DNA of 64,000 bases from an uncultured Cycloclasticus sp. Its GTDB lineage: Bacteria; Pseudomonadota; Gammaproteobacteria; Methylococcales; Cycloclasticaceae. The position numbers and the translations under genes are program-made. Where the stretch lies: contig CAJXTU010000003.1 of the NCBI GenBank assembly GCA_913060865.1, positions 124,001-188,000 on the forward strand. The letters run 5' to 3'. Below are positions 27,072-38,216 of this stretch, piece after piece. The notes beneath the pieces are model-generated. The model saw only the letters and a program-made list of their open reading frames with translations, ran no database searches and was not told the DNA's origin. Each line of letters opens with the position of its first letter. Position 1 is the stretch's first letter.

Positions 27072-27572
27072 ATGACAAAAAAGCATTTTTTACTCTGCAT
27101 TCTTATTTTCTTTTTTTCCGCCCTTACGCTGGCTTCATCGATCGTTGCAGCCGATGACAATAACGAGAAGAACGCGCCCCCCTTTGCTACCGATGGACTC
27201 CAGGCTGGCAAAATAAAAGGCCTGATCAGTGAAATTTTTCCAAACGCTACACGCATTGATAAAAAAGATAATAACAATCACGTGTGGCCTATTTATGTGG
27301 CCTCTCAACGTGTCGGCTATGCCTTCGAAAGCAAAGATTTCCTACAAATACAAGGATTTGCTGGCGACATCATAAATTTACTCATTGGTATTGATAATGA
27401 TAGAGAAATTATCGGTGTGCGTGTGTTGTTTCAACACGAATCTATTTTTATGCATGGGCTAGGTCCTGAAGCATTAGAGAGTTTTTTACAACAGTACCCA
27501 GGGTATAGCGTATCGGAACGCAAACTGCCTAAATTATTGAACGCCTCGTTCAATTTCACCTTGTTTATTTAA
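27072..27572 (+). pseudogene. Truncated NosR-like FMN-binding domain remnant
   Basis: 166 residues: a signal peptide, then the N-terminal domain of NosR/NirI-type regulators (IFPNATRIDKK..., RVGYAFESKDF, GFAGDIINLLIGIDNDREIIGV, HESIFMHGLGPEALESFL). NosR proteins are about 700 residues, with an SGAT FMN-attachment site, membrane helices and ferredoxin-like clusters after this point. All of that is missing: the frame runs into the antisense of the acyl-CoA ligase end at about 27534 and stops. Very likely a decayed gene cut by deletion or rearrangement, though a small expressed protein cannot be excluded. Confidence 0.75.
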
Positions 27573-29069
27573 AACTCGCTTTACGATTTTTCCAGCGCCA
27601 TTTTTTGGTAACGCGTCCATAAATACAACTTTTCTTGGCACTTCATAACTTCCTAAATGTTGGCGACACCAACTGCGGATATCCGCCGAGTCTGCTTTGA
27701 AGCCTTCTTGTAACACAATATAAGCCACTGGTATTTCACCATGCAGCTTATCTAGTTGACCAATGACTGCCGCTTCTAAAACGGACTCCAAACGGTATAA
27801 GACTTCTTCAATAATACGCGGATAAACATTCATCCCGTTAACGATGACCATATCTTTTTTACGATCTAGAATACTGAAGTAGCCGTCTTCATCTTCGTTA
27901 CCTAAATCGCCTGTTAAAAACCAATCTTTAAAAAATGACTCCTCTGTTGCTTCAGGTAATTGCCAATAACCTTTCATAACATTATCACCACGAACTGCAA
28001 TTTCACCTACTTCACCAATGGGCATTTCAACCCCATGATCATCTAAAATCTTCATTTCAACGTTTGGCACAGGTAAACCGACCGTCCCTATTTTTCGGAT
28101 GCCACCCACTGGATTTACACAAGTCACTGGCGAACACTCTGTTGGCCCATCCCCTTCATAAATAGGCACGCCAAACTTTTTTTCAAAACGATCCATCACA
28201 TCAACTGGCATTGATGCACCACCCGATACACATAGATTAATTGAACTAAACCGGTCGGTTTTATCATCTTTAGTATTTAGTAATACGTTATACATACTAG
28301 GCACGCCCAAAAATACCGTGCCATTAGTTTTCTCTATCGTGTTTAGTAAATTATCTGGTTCAAATTTTGCGATCGGTACAAAGCAACACCCATGTGTTAA
28401 CGGTGTTAACATTCCAACGGTTGCTGCAAACGCATGAAACATGGGTAAAACTAATATGATCACATCACCAACACACCATTTCATCGCCTGATAGACACTG
28501 GCTGTATTACTCACTAAATTTTGATGTGTCAACATCGCACCCTTGGGTTTGCCTGTCGTACCCGAGGTATATAGGATGGCAACTAAATCATTTTCCACAT
28601 CAATGGGTATAGGTGGAAACATGCCATTATTTTCGAAAAGACTTTCCCATTCATTCGATTTAGCAGCGCTTGTGCTAATACAAACGGTCAATTTAGTGGC
28701 ATGTAAATCGGAAAGAATGACATCTACGTTTGACTGAAAAGCACTGTAATAAATCAACCCGCTAACGCCTGAGTTCTTCATCACATATAGAATTTCTGAG
28801 GCTTTCTGAAGTAAATTAATAGGCACAACGGCTGCACCCGCTTTTACAATCCCCATGTAAGCAATAGTAAATTCAACACTGTTTATGCAATACAGTGCAA
28901 TTCTGTCGCTCTTTTTTATTCCTCGTTGAATCAGTCCAGCAGCAAATTTATCGGACGCGAGTTTTAATTCGTAAAAAGTGTACGATGTACCATTATCAAT
29001 AACCGATATATTATCTGCATATTTGATAGCCGTTCTGTTAAATACATCTATTAACGATTTATTATTCAT
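27534..29069 (-). CDS. Acyl-CoA synthetase (AMP-forming)
   Basis: Activates a carboxylic acid, probably a fatty acid, to its CoA thioester via an acyl-AMP. 511 residues of the ANL superfamily: P-loop YTSGTTGKPKGAMLTH, GDGPTECSPV, the hinge region LTGDLGNEDEDGYFSILDRKKDMVIVNGMNVYP and the catalytic lysine in PKNGAGKIVKRVL. The C-terminus is complete although it abuts the NosR-like remnant. It overlaps the DUF523 gene by eight bases. Confidence 0.9.
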   Translation of the reverse strand: MNNKSLIDVFNRTAIKYADNISVIDNGTSYTFYELKLASDKFAAGLIQRGIKKSDRIALYCINSVEFTIAYMGIVKAGAAVVPINLLQKASEILYVMKNSGVSGLIYYSAFQSNVDVILSDLHATKLTVCISTSAAKSNEWESLFENNGMFPPIPIDVENDLVAILYTSGTTGKPKGAMLTHQNLVSNTASVYQAMKWCVGDVIILVLPMFHAFAATVGMLTPLTHGCCFVPIAKFEPDNLLNTIEKTNGTVFLGVPSMYNVLLNTKDDKTDRFSSINLCVSGGASMPVDVMDRFEKKFGVPIYEGDGPTECSPVTCVNPVGGIRKIGTVGLPVPNVEMKILDDHGVEMPIGEVGEIAVRGDNVMKGYWQLPEATEESFFKDWFLTGDLGNEDEDGYFSILDRKKDMVIVNGMNVYPRIIEEVLYRLESVLEAAVIGQLDKLHGEIPVAYIVLQEGFKADSADIRSWCRQHLGSYEVPRKVVFMDALPKNGAGKIVKRVLNKQGEIERGVQ

Positions 29070-29763
29070 CTAGATTCTCTCTTAATAGCGTTAATAGTTC
29101 TTTTAACTGTTCGTCATCTAGGTAATTTAACCCATTATTGACTGCTATCAACTTATTTTTCTTTGGCTCAGCCTTTTTTACGTGGCTTATTAATGTCGCA
29201 TAATTACTGTCATTAATAAACCTTTCTGTAAACCACCTCTCCTCTTTGATAAAATGATAGAAGATAACGCGTATTTGAAATAATATTAACAATCGCTCGT
29301 TAGCTAGAGAAGGCTCTTCGATAAGAGGCAAGTATGCAAACTGACGGCTGAGTGTCTTTGTGAAGTAGCCCATTCCCGTACCGCTAAGCAAGTCACCATT
29401 GGGAGATTTAATTGATACTGTGTTGAGTCCGCAACTGGGAGATCGGGGTGTTAGAATAAACCCCGATAATGAATTCAATGAAAGCACACGCTTATCACAG
29501 TATTGCTTTAGTTGATCGGTTACATCAATCGAACGATCATCACGACCAAGTACTTTAATCCCTTTTGGATATTTAATAAGTTCAATCGGAGGTCTAGGAA
29601 TAGTCAGTCCTGATTCAACCTCTGGACACAAGGGTGTTAACTGAAAGTTTTTTAATAAAGCCGAATGACACACTGCTGAATACTTACCGGCACCATCATA
29701 ACGTACCAAATCACCGATTAAACAACGACTAATTCCTATGTTAATAGGCAGCAAGGTAATCAA
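29062..29763 (-). CDS. DUF523 (TudS-like) protein with C-terminal extension
   Basis: The first 150 residues match DUF523: GISRCLIGDLVRYDG, LCPEVESGL and TPRSPSCG, giving three conserved cysteines. DUF523 members include the iron-sulfur thiouracil desulfidase TudS, so a [4Fe-4S] desulfidase role is possible. The 70-residue C-terminal region is not clearly DUF1722 and was not recognised. It overlaps the acyl-CoA ligase start, so the two are translationally coupled. Confidence 0.78.
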   Translation of the reverse strand: MITLLPINIGISRCLIGDLVRYDGAGKYSAVCHSALLKNFQLTPLCPEVESGLTIPRPPIELIKYPKGIKVLGRDDRSIDVTDQLKQYCDKRVLSLNSLSGFILTPRSPSCGLNTVSIKSPNGDLLSGTGMGYFTKTLSRQFAYLPLIEEPSLANERLLILFQIRVIFYHFIKEERWFTERFINDSNYATLISHVKKAEPKKNKLIAVNNGLNYLDDEQLKELLTLLRENLDE

Positions 29764-30064
29764 ATAAAGTTTCTATAAATAATATAGGGCTAATCAGCAT
29801 AACGTACCGTTTCCTTTAACAACCACAGCAAAAGAGTAGTCCTCATGTAAATATAAGGTATTTACTATTACTTATCACTTTTCAATAAGACTACCGCAAC
29901 CCTACTCATCTACTCAACTTAATAATAGAATCAAGGCTTGCCTTACGACTTTTCCCCCGCTTTGGTAGTACTGCGTCGTATATCTTCCGCCTCACCACGT
30001 TATTCTCCAATCAAAGAAATTTCTATGGGTTGCCCAAATATACATACCGGATAAAACTTAAAAA
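29764..30064. other. Intergenic region, nothing recognised
   Basis: About 300 AT-rich bases between the DUF523 gene and sspB. I see no ORF with coding character, no clear terminator for sspB and no repeats. Confidence 0.5.
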
Positions 30065-30454
30065 TTACTTAACGATCTTTAAAACGGGCTTTTTAGTTAT
30101 AGGTTTTTCAGGCTTATTGTTAGGCTCAGGTGGAATATCGTCTTCAAAACGATCATCAAACATCATTCCTTTACCGTTTTCTTTTGCGTAGGCCGCCATA
30201 ATGGCATTAATTGGAACATAGAGGTTTTCAGAAATACCTGAGAATCTAGCTGAAAATGAAACCGCTTCATTATCTAATACCCAGTTTTCTACTGCACTGG
30301 GACTCGTATTTAAAATAATGCGCTCATCAGACACATAAGCGGTAGGAACAATAACGCCCTCATAGTTTGCATCAACTAATAAATAAGGTGTCATGCCATT
30401 TTCAAGTATCCATTCGTACAATGAGCGGACTAAATAAGGTTTTAATGGTGTCAT
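30065..30454 (-). CDS. sspB: ClpXP adaptor SspB
   Basis: Delivers ssrA-tagged proteins to ClpXP. 129 residues; SLYEWILENGMTPYLLVDA and VNFSARF-like SFSARFSG form the tag-binding domain, then an acidic and proline-rich linker, and the ClpX-docking tail LKIVK, equivalent to LRVVK in E. coli. Nine bases downstream of sspA, the usual order. Confidence 0.94.
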   Translation of the reverse strand: MTPLKPYLVRSLYEWILENGMTPYLLVDANYEGVIVPTAYVSDERIILNTSPSAVENWVLDNEAVSFSARFSGISENLYVPINAIMAAYAKENGKGMMFDDRFEDDIPPEPNNKPEKPITKKPVLKIVK

Positions 30455-30463
30455 AAATAAAAA

Positions 30464-31111
30464 CTATGATGCCATTAATAAATGACTTTCCATCATATCA
30501 ATTTCTTCTTTACTCATACTTTCTTGGAAAGTTTCACGGCTTGTTACGCGAGCAATATAGTCTTTAATAACTTGAGCTTCTTTTGGTAACTCAATGCCAT
30601 ACAGCGGTAAACGCCATAATAGAGGAGCTAATACCCCATCTACTAATGTAAATTCATCACTTAAAAAGTATTTATTTGCCTCAAACAATGGAATTGCTGC
30701 AATTAGATTTTCCCTTAAAAGTTTTTTCGCTTTTGCTGCTTTTTTCTCACCAGCGTTAACAATATCATCCAATAATGTATACCAATCTTGGTCGATACGA
30801 TGAATCAATAATCGTGAGCGAGCTCTTGAAACAGGGTCAATAGGGTAAAGCGGTGGATGCGGAAAACGTTCATCCAAGTATTCCATAATAATTCTTGAAT
30901 TAAATAGCGCTAAATCTCTATCTATTAAAATAGGTAAGGTTCCGTATGGGTTTAGCTCTTGAAGGTCTTCTGGAAATTCTTTACCGTCGACATATTCAAC
31001 TTCAGCAGATGCACTTTTTTCACACAATATAAAGCGAGCTCTGTGACTGTAGTGGCACAGAGGATCAGCAAAAAGCGTCATAATTGATTTTCTATTAAGT
31101 GCATTTATCAT
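30464..31111 (-). CDS. sspA: Stringent starvation protein A
   Basis: RNA-polymerase-associated protein with a glutathione-S-transferase fold but no GST activity in known members. 215 residues; MTLFADPLCHYSHRARFILCEK at the N-terminus and NPYGTLPILIDRDLALFNSRIIMEYLDERFPHPPL are typical. The first eleven residues match the extra N-terminus of E. coli SspA, so I kept the first ATG. Separated from petC by a terminator. Confidence 0.94.
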   Translation of the reverse strand: MINALNRKSIMTLFADPLCHYSHRARFILCEKSASAEVEYVDGKEFPEDLQELNPYGTLPILIDRDLALFNSRIIMEYLDERFPHPPLYPIDPVSRARSRLLIHRIDQDWYTLLDDIVNAGEKKAAKAKKLLRENLIAAIPLFEANKYFLSDEFTLVDGVLAPLLWRLPLYGIELPKEAQVIKDYIARVTSRETFQESMSKEEIDMMESHLLMAS

Positions 31112-31135
31112 TATTTTTTTCCGTTTTATTAAATG

Positions 31136-31169
31136 AAAAAAAGAGCTTTGCGTTTAACACAAAGCTCTT
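31136..31169 (-). terminator. Rho-independent terminator after petC
   Basis: AAGAGCTTTG and CAAAGCTCTT form a 10-bp stem with a 9-base loop followed, on the minus strand, by seven T. It ends the bc1 operon before sspA. Confidence 0.88.
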
Positions 31170-31190
31170 CAACTTTAAATTTTTTGGTTC

Positions 31191-31928
31191 TTAATGGATG
31201 TCTTTCCAATATTCTTTCTTTAAGAAATAGAAGACAACCAACATTAGGAATATGAATAGCAGCACTTTCCAGCCTAATCTTTGGCGTTCAAGTTTTGCAG
31301 GCTCACCCATGTAGGTCATAAAATTCACAAGGTCATTCATCGCCTTATCAAATTCCTTTTCGTTCATTCGACCAGGTTCTGATATTTCTAAATGGTCAAT
31401 CACCCTACGCACTGTTCCATCTTCAAGCTCTACATCTTTATAGACTGCTTTTTGTAAACCCTGAAGATCGGATAAAACATTTGGCATTCCAACTTTTGGA
31501 AACAACGCATTATCGACTCCAAATGGACGCGTTTCGTCCACATAGAAGCTTTTAAGGTAGGTATACAACCAGTCTGACCCTCGAGAGCGTGCAATCAATG
31601 ATAAATCTGGTGGATTCACTCCAAACCATTTCTCTGCATCTTTTGGACGCATTGAAATTGTCATGCCATCAAATATTTTTTCACCCGTGAACATTAAATT
31701 AAGCTCTACTAACTCAGGCGGTATTTCCAAGTCTGTAGCCATTCTTGAATATCTAAGTTGCTTGGCTGAATGACAGCTTAAGCAATAGTTCACAAAATAC
31801 TTAGCACCGCGCTGTAAAGACGCTTTGTTATCTAAATTTATTCTTGCAGACTCAAGCGCTATCCCTCCACTCGCTGCGAATAGTTGCGAGGAAAACAATA
31901 CTAATAAGACTATACTTAGTTTTTTCAT
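31191..31928 (-). CDS. petC: Cytochrome c1 of the bc1 complex
   Basis: Periplasmic heme subunit of complex III that passes electrons to soluble cytochrome c. 245 residues: signal peptide, heme site CLSCH followed by SAKQLRYSRM, and a C-terminal anchor helix (VLLFIFLMLVVFYFL). Overlaps petB by four bases. Confidence 0.95.
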   Translation of the reverse strand: MKKLSIVLLVLFSSQLFAASGGIALESARINLDNKASLQRGAKYFVNYCLSCHSAKQLRYSRMATDLEIPPELVELNLMFTGEKIFDGMTISMRPKDAEKWFGVNPPDLSLIARSRGSDWLYTYLKSFYVDETRPFGVDNALFPKVGMPNVLSDLQGLQKAVYKDVELEDGTVRRVIDHLEISEPGRMNEKEFDKAMNDLVNFMTYMGEPAKLERQRLGWKVLLFIFLMLVVFYFLKKEYWKDIH

Positions 31929-33151
31929 TTCTCTTCCACCCTTTCTGGAACATGTTTATCTTGCCCAAGATTTGAATAAAATGGCATCAACAAGAAAAAT
32001 GCAAAATAAACAAATGAGAAGAACCTAGAGAACCATGTTCCTACTGCTGTAACAGGTTGCATTCCAAAATAACCTAAACCAATAAAGCTGATACAGAAAG
32101 CTATAATCGCAGCTTTAAAAACTGGGCCTCTGTAGCGTATTGATTTATTTACACCCCTATCCAGCCAGGGTAGTAAAAATAGAATAATAATCGCACCAGC
32201 CATTGCCACCACCCCTAAAAACTTATCGGGTACGGCTCTTAAAATTGCATAAAACGGTGTGAAATACCAAACTGGAGCAATATGCTCAGGTGTTTTCAAA
32301 GGATCCGCAGGAACAAAGTTAGCATGCTCTAAGAAATAACCACCCATTTCTGGCATATAGAAAATAATAAGGGCAAATATAAATAAGAAAACTGCAACGC
32401 CTACTAAATCTTTAACTGTGTAGTAAGGGTGAAAAGGAATACCATCTAAAGGCACGCCTTTATCATCTTTGTGTTTTTTAATTTCGATGCCTTCAGGGTT
32501 GTTTGAACCCACCGCGTGCAATGCCACAATGTGCATAAAGACCAAAATAACCAGCACCAATGGAATTGCAATCACATGGAAAGCGAAGAAACGGTTAAGT
32601 GTCGCATCAGAAATAACATAGTCACCACGTAACCACAGCGCTAAATCTTCACCAACATAAGGAATAGCCCCGAACAGTGACACGATCACTTGCGCGCCCC
32701 AATATGACATTTGACCCCAAGGTAATAAGTAACCCATGAAAGCTTCAGCCATCAAAGCCACGTAAATAATCATTCCAAAGACCCAAACTAATTCACGAGG
32801 TTTTTTAAACGAGCCATAAATTAAACCACGGAACATGTGTAAGTAAACAACAACAAAGAAGGCCGAAGCACCTGTTGAATGCATATAACGGATTAACCAA
32901 CCCCACTCAACATCACGCATGATGTATTCAACAGAGTCGAAGGCCAACTGAGCGTCTGGCTTATAATTAATGGTTAAAAATATTCCTGTGATGATTTGGT
33001 TAACCAGTACCAATATAGCCAACGAACCAAAGTAATACATCCAGTTAAAGTTCTTCGGTGCATAGTATTCAGCAAGGTGCTCGTTCCATACTTTGGTTAA
33101 TGGAAACCTAGCATCCACCCAGCCTAATGCATTTTTTAACATGCCACTCAT
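31925..33151 (-). CDS. petB: Cytochrome b of the bc1 complex
   Basis: Membrane subunit with two b hemes and the quinol sites. 408 residues, eight helices; heme-ligand regions RYMHSTGASAFFVVVYLHMFRG and FFAFHVIAIPLVLVILVFMHIVALH, and the Qo motif (PEW in most) appears as APVWYFTPFYAILRAVP. PVW replaces PEW, a difference seen in some lineages that should be checked. Shares one base with petA. Confidence 0.95.
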   Translation of the reverse strand: MSGMLKNALGWVDARFPLTKVWNEHLAEYYAPKNFNWMYYFGSLAILVLVNQIITGIFLTINYKPDAQLAFDSVEYIMRDVEWGWLIRYMHSTGASAFFVVVYLHMFRGLIYGSFKKPRELVWVFGMIIYVALMAEAFMGYLLPWGQMSYWGAQVIVSLFGAIPYVGEDLALWLRGDYVISDATLNRFFAFHVIAIPLVLVILVFMHIVALHAVGSNNPEGIEIKKHKDDKGVPLDGIPFHPYYTVKDLVGVAVFLFIFALIIFYMPEMGGYFLEHANFVPADPLKTPEHIAPVWYFTPFYAILRAVPDKFLGVVAMAGAIIILFLLPWLDRGVNKSIRYRGPVFKAAIIAFCISFIGLGYFGMQPVTAVGTWFSRFFSFVYFAFFLLMPFYSNLGQDKHVPERVEEK

Positions 33152-33744
33152 TATGCCTGCCCTCCTTCTGAACCAATTAATATTCGGGTATCTGTTACGT
33201 ACTTATGTGGCGGCACGACTAGATTTAATGGTGCTGGAACACCTGCGTAAACACGACCAGACAAATCAAAGAGCGATCCATGACAAGGACAAAAGAAGCC
33301 ACCTTTCCAATCGGCGCCTAAGTCTTCTGGCGCCACTTCTGGTCTAAAAGTTGGTGAACAACCAAGGTGCGTACAGATACCAACGGCCAAGAACACTTCA
33401 GGCTTAATGGAGCGTGTAACGTTTTTGCAAGACTCAGGTTGCTCAGACTCATCTGACCCTGCATCTCTTAGCATATCCGTCATTTCTTCTAACTGAACCA
33501 AAGTTTCTTTAGTACGCTTTAACACCCAAACAGGTTTGCCACGCCATTCAACTCGAATTAACTGCCCTGGCTCTAACTTAGAAATATCCGCCTCAACTGG
33601 TGCACCCGCTGCCTTTGCACGATCACTAGGGTTCATTGACGCTATAAATGGAACGGCCACATAAGCCGCACCAACACCCGTTACTGCAGTAGCAGCAGCC
33701 GTTAAAAACAGACGCCTGCGCTTATCTACTACCTGTTCGCTCAT
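33151..33744 (-). CDS. petA: Rieske iron-sulfur protein of the bc1 complex
   Basis: [2Fe-2S] subunit of complex III, 197 residues. A twin-arginine-like leader (DKRRRLFLTAAATAVTGVGAAYVAVPF) doubles as membrane anchor; cluster motifs CTHLGC and CPCHGS are intact. First gene of petABC with GGAG six bases before the ATG. Confidence 0.95.
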   Translation of the reverse strand: MSEQVVDKRRRLFLTAAATAVTGVGAAYVAVPFIASMNPSDRAKAAGAPVEADISKLEPGQLIRVEWRGKPVWVLKRTKETLVQLEEMTDMLRDAGSDESEQPESCKNVTRSIKPEVFLAVGICTHLGCSPTFRPEVAPEDLGADWKGGFFCPCHGSLFDLSGRVYAGVPAPLNLVVPPHKYVTDTRILIGSEGGQA

Positions 33745-33891
33745 CTAAATCTCCATAAAATCATCGTAAATTACTCGTGCAATTTTCACACAACACTAAT
33801 TCTCAAAATTTTAACATATTTTTATTTTTTTTTGGGGTGCCTAAAACGCTTTAACACAAGATTCTAGTGTCAAATGTTACTTTTTTATAAG

Positions 33892-34977
33892 CTATTTGAT
33901 TATTGAGGCGATCTGCTCAATAAATAATTTATTTTCTGAACTAGAGCCTACCGTCACTCTCAAACATTCTGCTGGAAGCCCTGGAACATTACCCATTTTT
34001 TTAATTAATACGCCAGCTTGCTTTAATGCTTCAAAAACACGTTCCGCAGAGTCTGACAACAAGGAAAATAAAATAAAGTTAGCATCGCTAGGAAAAACAT
34101 TAACCCCTTTTAAAGATGAAAGCCTTTCGAGCAGAACCTCTCTTTGCTTACAGATGACTGCCGCCTGCGCATCAAGGGTACTAATATGCTTGAATGCAAA
34201 TGCAGCTGTTATTTGAGTAAACACATTTATGTTATAGGGCAGACGTATCTTTTCAAACTGACTCGTCAAACGTTGATGCCCCACTAAAAATCCAAGTCGC
34301 AGCCCTGCTAGACCTAGCTTCGACACGGTACGCATAACTAATAACTGCTCATAGTCTTGCGCACGATCCATGAATGTTTTACGTGCAAAAGGCTGATAGG
34401 CTTCATCAATGACCACGAGGCCATTTGATGCTTTCAAAATAGCCAGCAAATCGGCATCGTCAAAGAGGTTTGCGGTTGGGTTATTAGGGTACGATAAAAA
34501 AATAACCGCTGGATTTTTCTCCTTAATAACCGACAGCATCTCCGGTACATTCAAACTAAAGTCTTCATTCAACGGCACACCAATAAAAGGCAAACCCAAT
34601 GAATTGGCTATATGCTGATACATAACAAAACTGGGCGTCGGTGCCATCACACAAGCGTCCTCATTCATTGCCATCAAAATAATCTGGATCAACTCATCAG
34701 AACCATTACCAAGCACAACGCCTAGCTCTGGCGAAATATCAAAACAATCACGCAAGCTAAATACTAACTCTCTGGCCGATGGGTCAGGGTATCTATTAGG
34801 CTCAGCCTTAGATAGCAACTCTAACCACTGTGCTTTCATTTCATCCGGCCATGGAAACGGGTTTTCCATGGCATCTAGCTTCACAAACCCTGTCGATTCA
34901 GGCACGTGATAAGCTGTCATCTTCTGTATTTCAGGACGAATAAGTTCAGACAAACATGGGTTGCTTTTCAATGTCAT
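33892..34977 (-). CDS. hisC: Histidinol-phosphate aminotransferase
   Basis: PLP transaminase of histidine synthesis, 361 residues. LGNGSDELIQII, SYPNNPTANLF, VIDEAYQPFA and the PLP lysine in RTVSKLGLAGLRLGF are present. Begins one base after the hisD stop, so cotranscribed with hisG-hisD. Confidence 0.94.
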   Translation of the reverse strand: MTLKSNPCLSELIRPEIQKMTAYHVPESTGFVKLDAMENPFPWPDEMKAQWLELLSKAEPNRYPDPSARELVFSLRDCFDISPELGVVLGNGSDELIQIILMAMNEDACVMAPTPSFVMYQHIANSLGLPFIGVPLNEDFSLNVPEMLSVIKEKNPAVIFLSYPNNPTANLFDDADLLAILKASNGLVVIDEAYQPFARKTFMDRAQDYEQLLVMRTVSKLGLAGLRLGFLVGHQRLTSQFEKIRLPYNINVFTQITAAFAFKHISTLDAQAAVICKQREVLLERLSSLKGVNVFPSDANFILFSLLSDSAERVFEALKQAGVLIKKMGNVPGLPAECLRVTVGSSSENKLFIEQIASIIK

Positions 34978-34978
34978 A

Positions 34979-36277
34979 TTAGTGAGTTAGTTTACGATAT
35001 TCTGCAGATTTAGCATGTGCAGTTAAGGCCTCACCACGAGCTAAGATAGACGCTGTATCAACCAATTCAGACGCTCCCGATTGGCTACAATTAATAATAC
35101 TCGTCCGTTTTTGAAAGTCATAAACGCCTAACGGTGATGAAAATCTAGCGGTTCCTGAAGTAGGTAAAACATGATTAGGCCCAGCACAATAATCACCTAG
35201 CGCCTCAGGTGTATATCGACCCATAAAAATAGCACCTGCGTGTTTAATCTCATCCACCCACTCTTCAGCATTTTCCACGGACAACTCTAAGTGCTCAGGC
35301 GCTATCTTATTGATGATTTCAATCGCCTGTTCATTCGTTTGCGCATAAATAAACCCGCCCCTTGACTCTAGTGATGCCTCAATGACATCAGTTCTTTCCA
35401 TCGTTGGAAGTAAGTTACTCATACTTCTTTTTACAGCGTCAATAAAATCAGCATCTAGCGAAATAAGAATTGATTGAGCATTTTCATCGTGCTCAGCTTG
35501 AGAAAATAAATCCATGGCAATCCAGTCTGGATTTGTTTTACCGTCACAAACAATAAGAATTTCGGAAGGTCCCGCAACCATATCAATACCAACTTGACCG
35601 AAAACCATTTTTTTTGCAGTGGCTACAAAAATATTCCCCGGCCCCACTATTTTATCAACAGCAGGCACAGTTTTAGTTCCATAAGCTAGTGCAGCCACAG
35701 CTTGAGCACCCCCAATTCTAATCACCTTATCCACGCCTGCTAACCAGGCTGCCGCTAAAACTAATTGATTCAACTCCCCTTTTGGCGTCGGTGTCACCAT
35801 CACTATTTCAGCAACACCTGCTACCTTGGCAGGGATCACATTCATCAGCACTGATGATGGATACGCTGCCTTTCCACCTGGCACGTAAACTCCAACACGC
35901 TCAACGGCTGTAATTTTTTGGCCCAGTGTATTGCCAAATTCATCGACAAAATCCCACGACTGCATTTTTTGATATTCGGCATAATCACGAATTCTATCCG
36001 CCGCTGTCGTTAGTGCTGCCGATTGCTCTTCACTTAAATTATTCCAAGCCGCTTCTAACTGCTGCCGACCCACTATCAAATCACTCACTGTAGCAGGCCA
36101 TTGATCAAATTCTTGTGTATACGCCAACAGTGCGTTATCGCCCTGTTGACGAACGGCTTCAATGATATCTAAAACTGCCTGATTTATTGATGCATCTTCA
36201 ATTGTATCCCAAGCCAACAAGTCACTGAGTGCTTGACCAAAATCATTATCTGCGGCATCCAATGTCTTTATGTTCAT
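34979..36277 (-). CDS. hisD: Histidinol dehydrogenase
   Basis: Zinc enzyme that makes the last two oxidations to histidine. 432 residues with [47 protein letters not shown] and [15 protein letters not shown]. Sits between hisG and hisC with gaps of three and one bases. Confidence 0.95.
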   Translation of the reverse strand: MNIKTLDAADNDFGQALSDLLAWDTIEDASINQAVLDIIEAVRQQGDNALLAYTQEFDQWPATVSDLIVGRQQLEAAWNNLSEEQSAALTTAADRIRDYAEYQKMQSWDFVDEFGNTLGQKITAVERVGVYVPGGKAAYPSSVLMNVIPAKVAGVAEIVMVTPTPKGELNQLVLAAAWLAGVDKVIRIGGAQAVAALAYGTKTVPAVDKIVGPGNIFVATAKKMVFGQVGIDMVAGPSEILIVCDGKTNPDWIAMDLFSQAEHDENAQSILISLDADFIDAVKRSMSNLLPTMERTDVIEASLESRGGFIYAQTNEQAIEIINKIAPEHLELSVENAEEWVDEIKHAGAIFMGRYTPEALGDYCAGPNHVLPTSGTARFSSPLGVYDFQKRTSIINCSQSGASELVDTASILARGEALTAHAKSAEYRKLTH

Positions 36278-36280
36278 ACT

Positions 36281-36910
36281 TTAGCGCCTATTATCAACCG
36301 CAACTTCTAACTTTTTCACGAGTGACTTGATTTGTGGGTACTTCATTTTCATTGACGCCTTGTTGATCACCAACCTAGAACTGATATCCATAATAAGGTC
36401 CAATGGCTCCATTCCATTTGCCTTTAAGGTATTCCCAGTGTCCACTAAATCAACGATACAGTCAGCCAAGCCAACGATAGGGGCTAGTTCCATAGAGCCA
36501 TATAACTTAATAATTTCTACCTGTTGACCTTTTTTAGCAAAATACTGCTCCGTTAATGACACGTATTTCGACGCTACTCTTATTTTACCGGTTGGTAATT
36601 CTTTCCCCGTCACAATAGCTGTCATTAAACGACACTTTGCAATATTCAGATCCAACGGCTCATAAAGGTTATCACTACGATGCTCCACTAAAGTATCTTT
36701 ACCCGTAATACCCACGTCAGCAGCACCATATTCCACAAATGTCGGCACGTCAGTGGCCCGAATAATGACTAAATTAACCTCTCCACAAATGCTAGGAACA
36801 ATCAATTTTCGTGTTTTAGATAAATCCTCAGATGGCTCAATACCGGCTTCAGCCAGTAAAGGCAGTGTATCCTTTAGGATTCTTCCTTTTGAAATTGCAA
36901 TCGTTAACAT
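36281..36910 (-). CDS. hisG: ATP phosphoribosyltransferase, short form
   Basis: First step of histidine synthesis. 209 residues with [10 protein letters not shown] and the PRPP-binding region [15 protein letters not shown]. It lacks the C-terminal regulatory domain of long HisG (about 300 residues). Known short forms need HisZ as a regulatory subunit; no hisZ is in the window. Five bases downstream of murA. Confidence 0.94.
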   Translation of the reverse strand: MLTIAISKGRILKDTLPLLAEAGIEPSEDLSKTRKLIVPSICGEVNLVIIRATDVPTFVEYGAADVGITGKDTLVEHRSDNLYEPLDLNIAKCRLMTAIVTGKELPTGKIRVASKYVSLTEQYFAKKGQQVEIIKLYGSMELAPIVGLADCIVDLVDTGNTLKANGMEPLDLIMDISSRLVINKASMKMKYPQIKSLVKKLEVAVDNRR

Positions 36911-36914
36911 TGTT

Positions 36915-38183
<1,269 letters not shown>

Positions 38184-38216
38184 CTAATTCACCTAATTTT
38201 ATATTGTTAAATACCA

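Noticed and set aside
27065-27277. 70-residue minus-strand ORF opposite the NosR-like remnant
   Set aside because: Shadow frame of the signal-peptide region; no domain or ribosome site.
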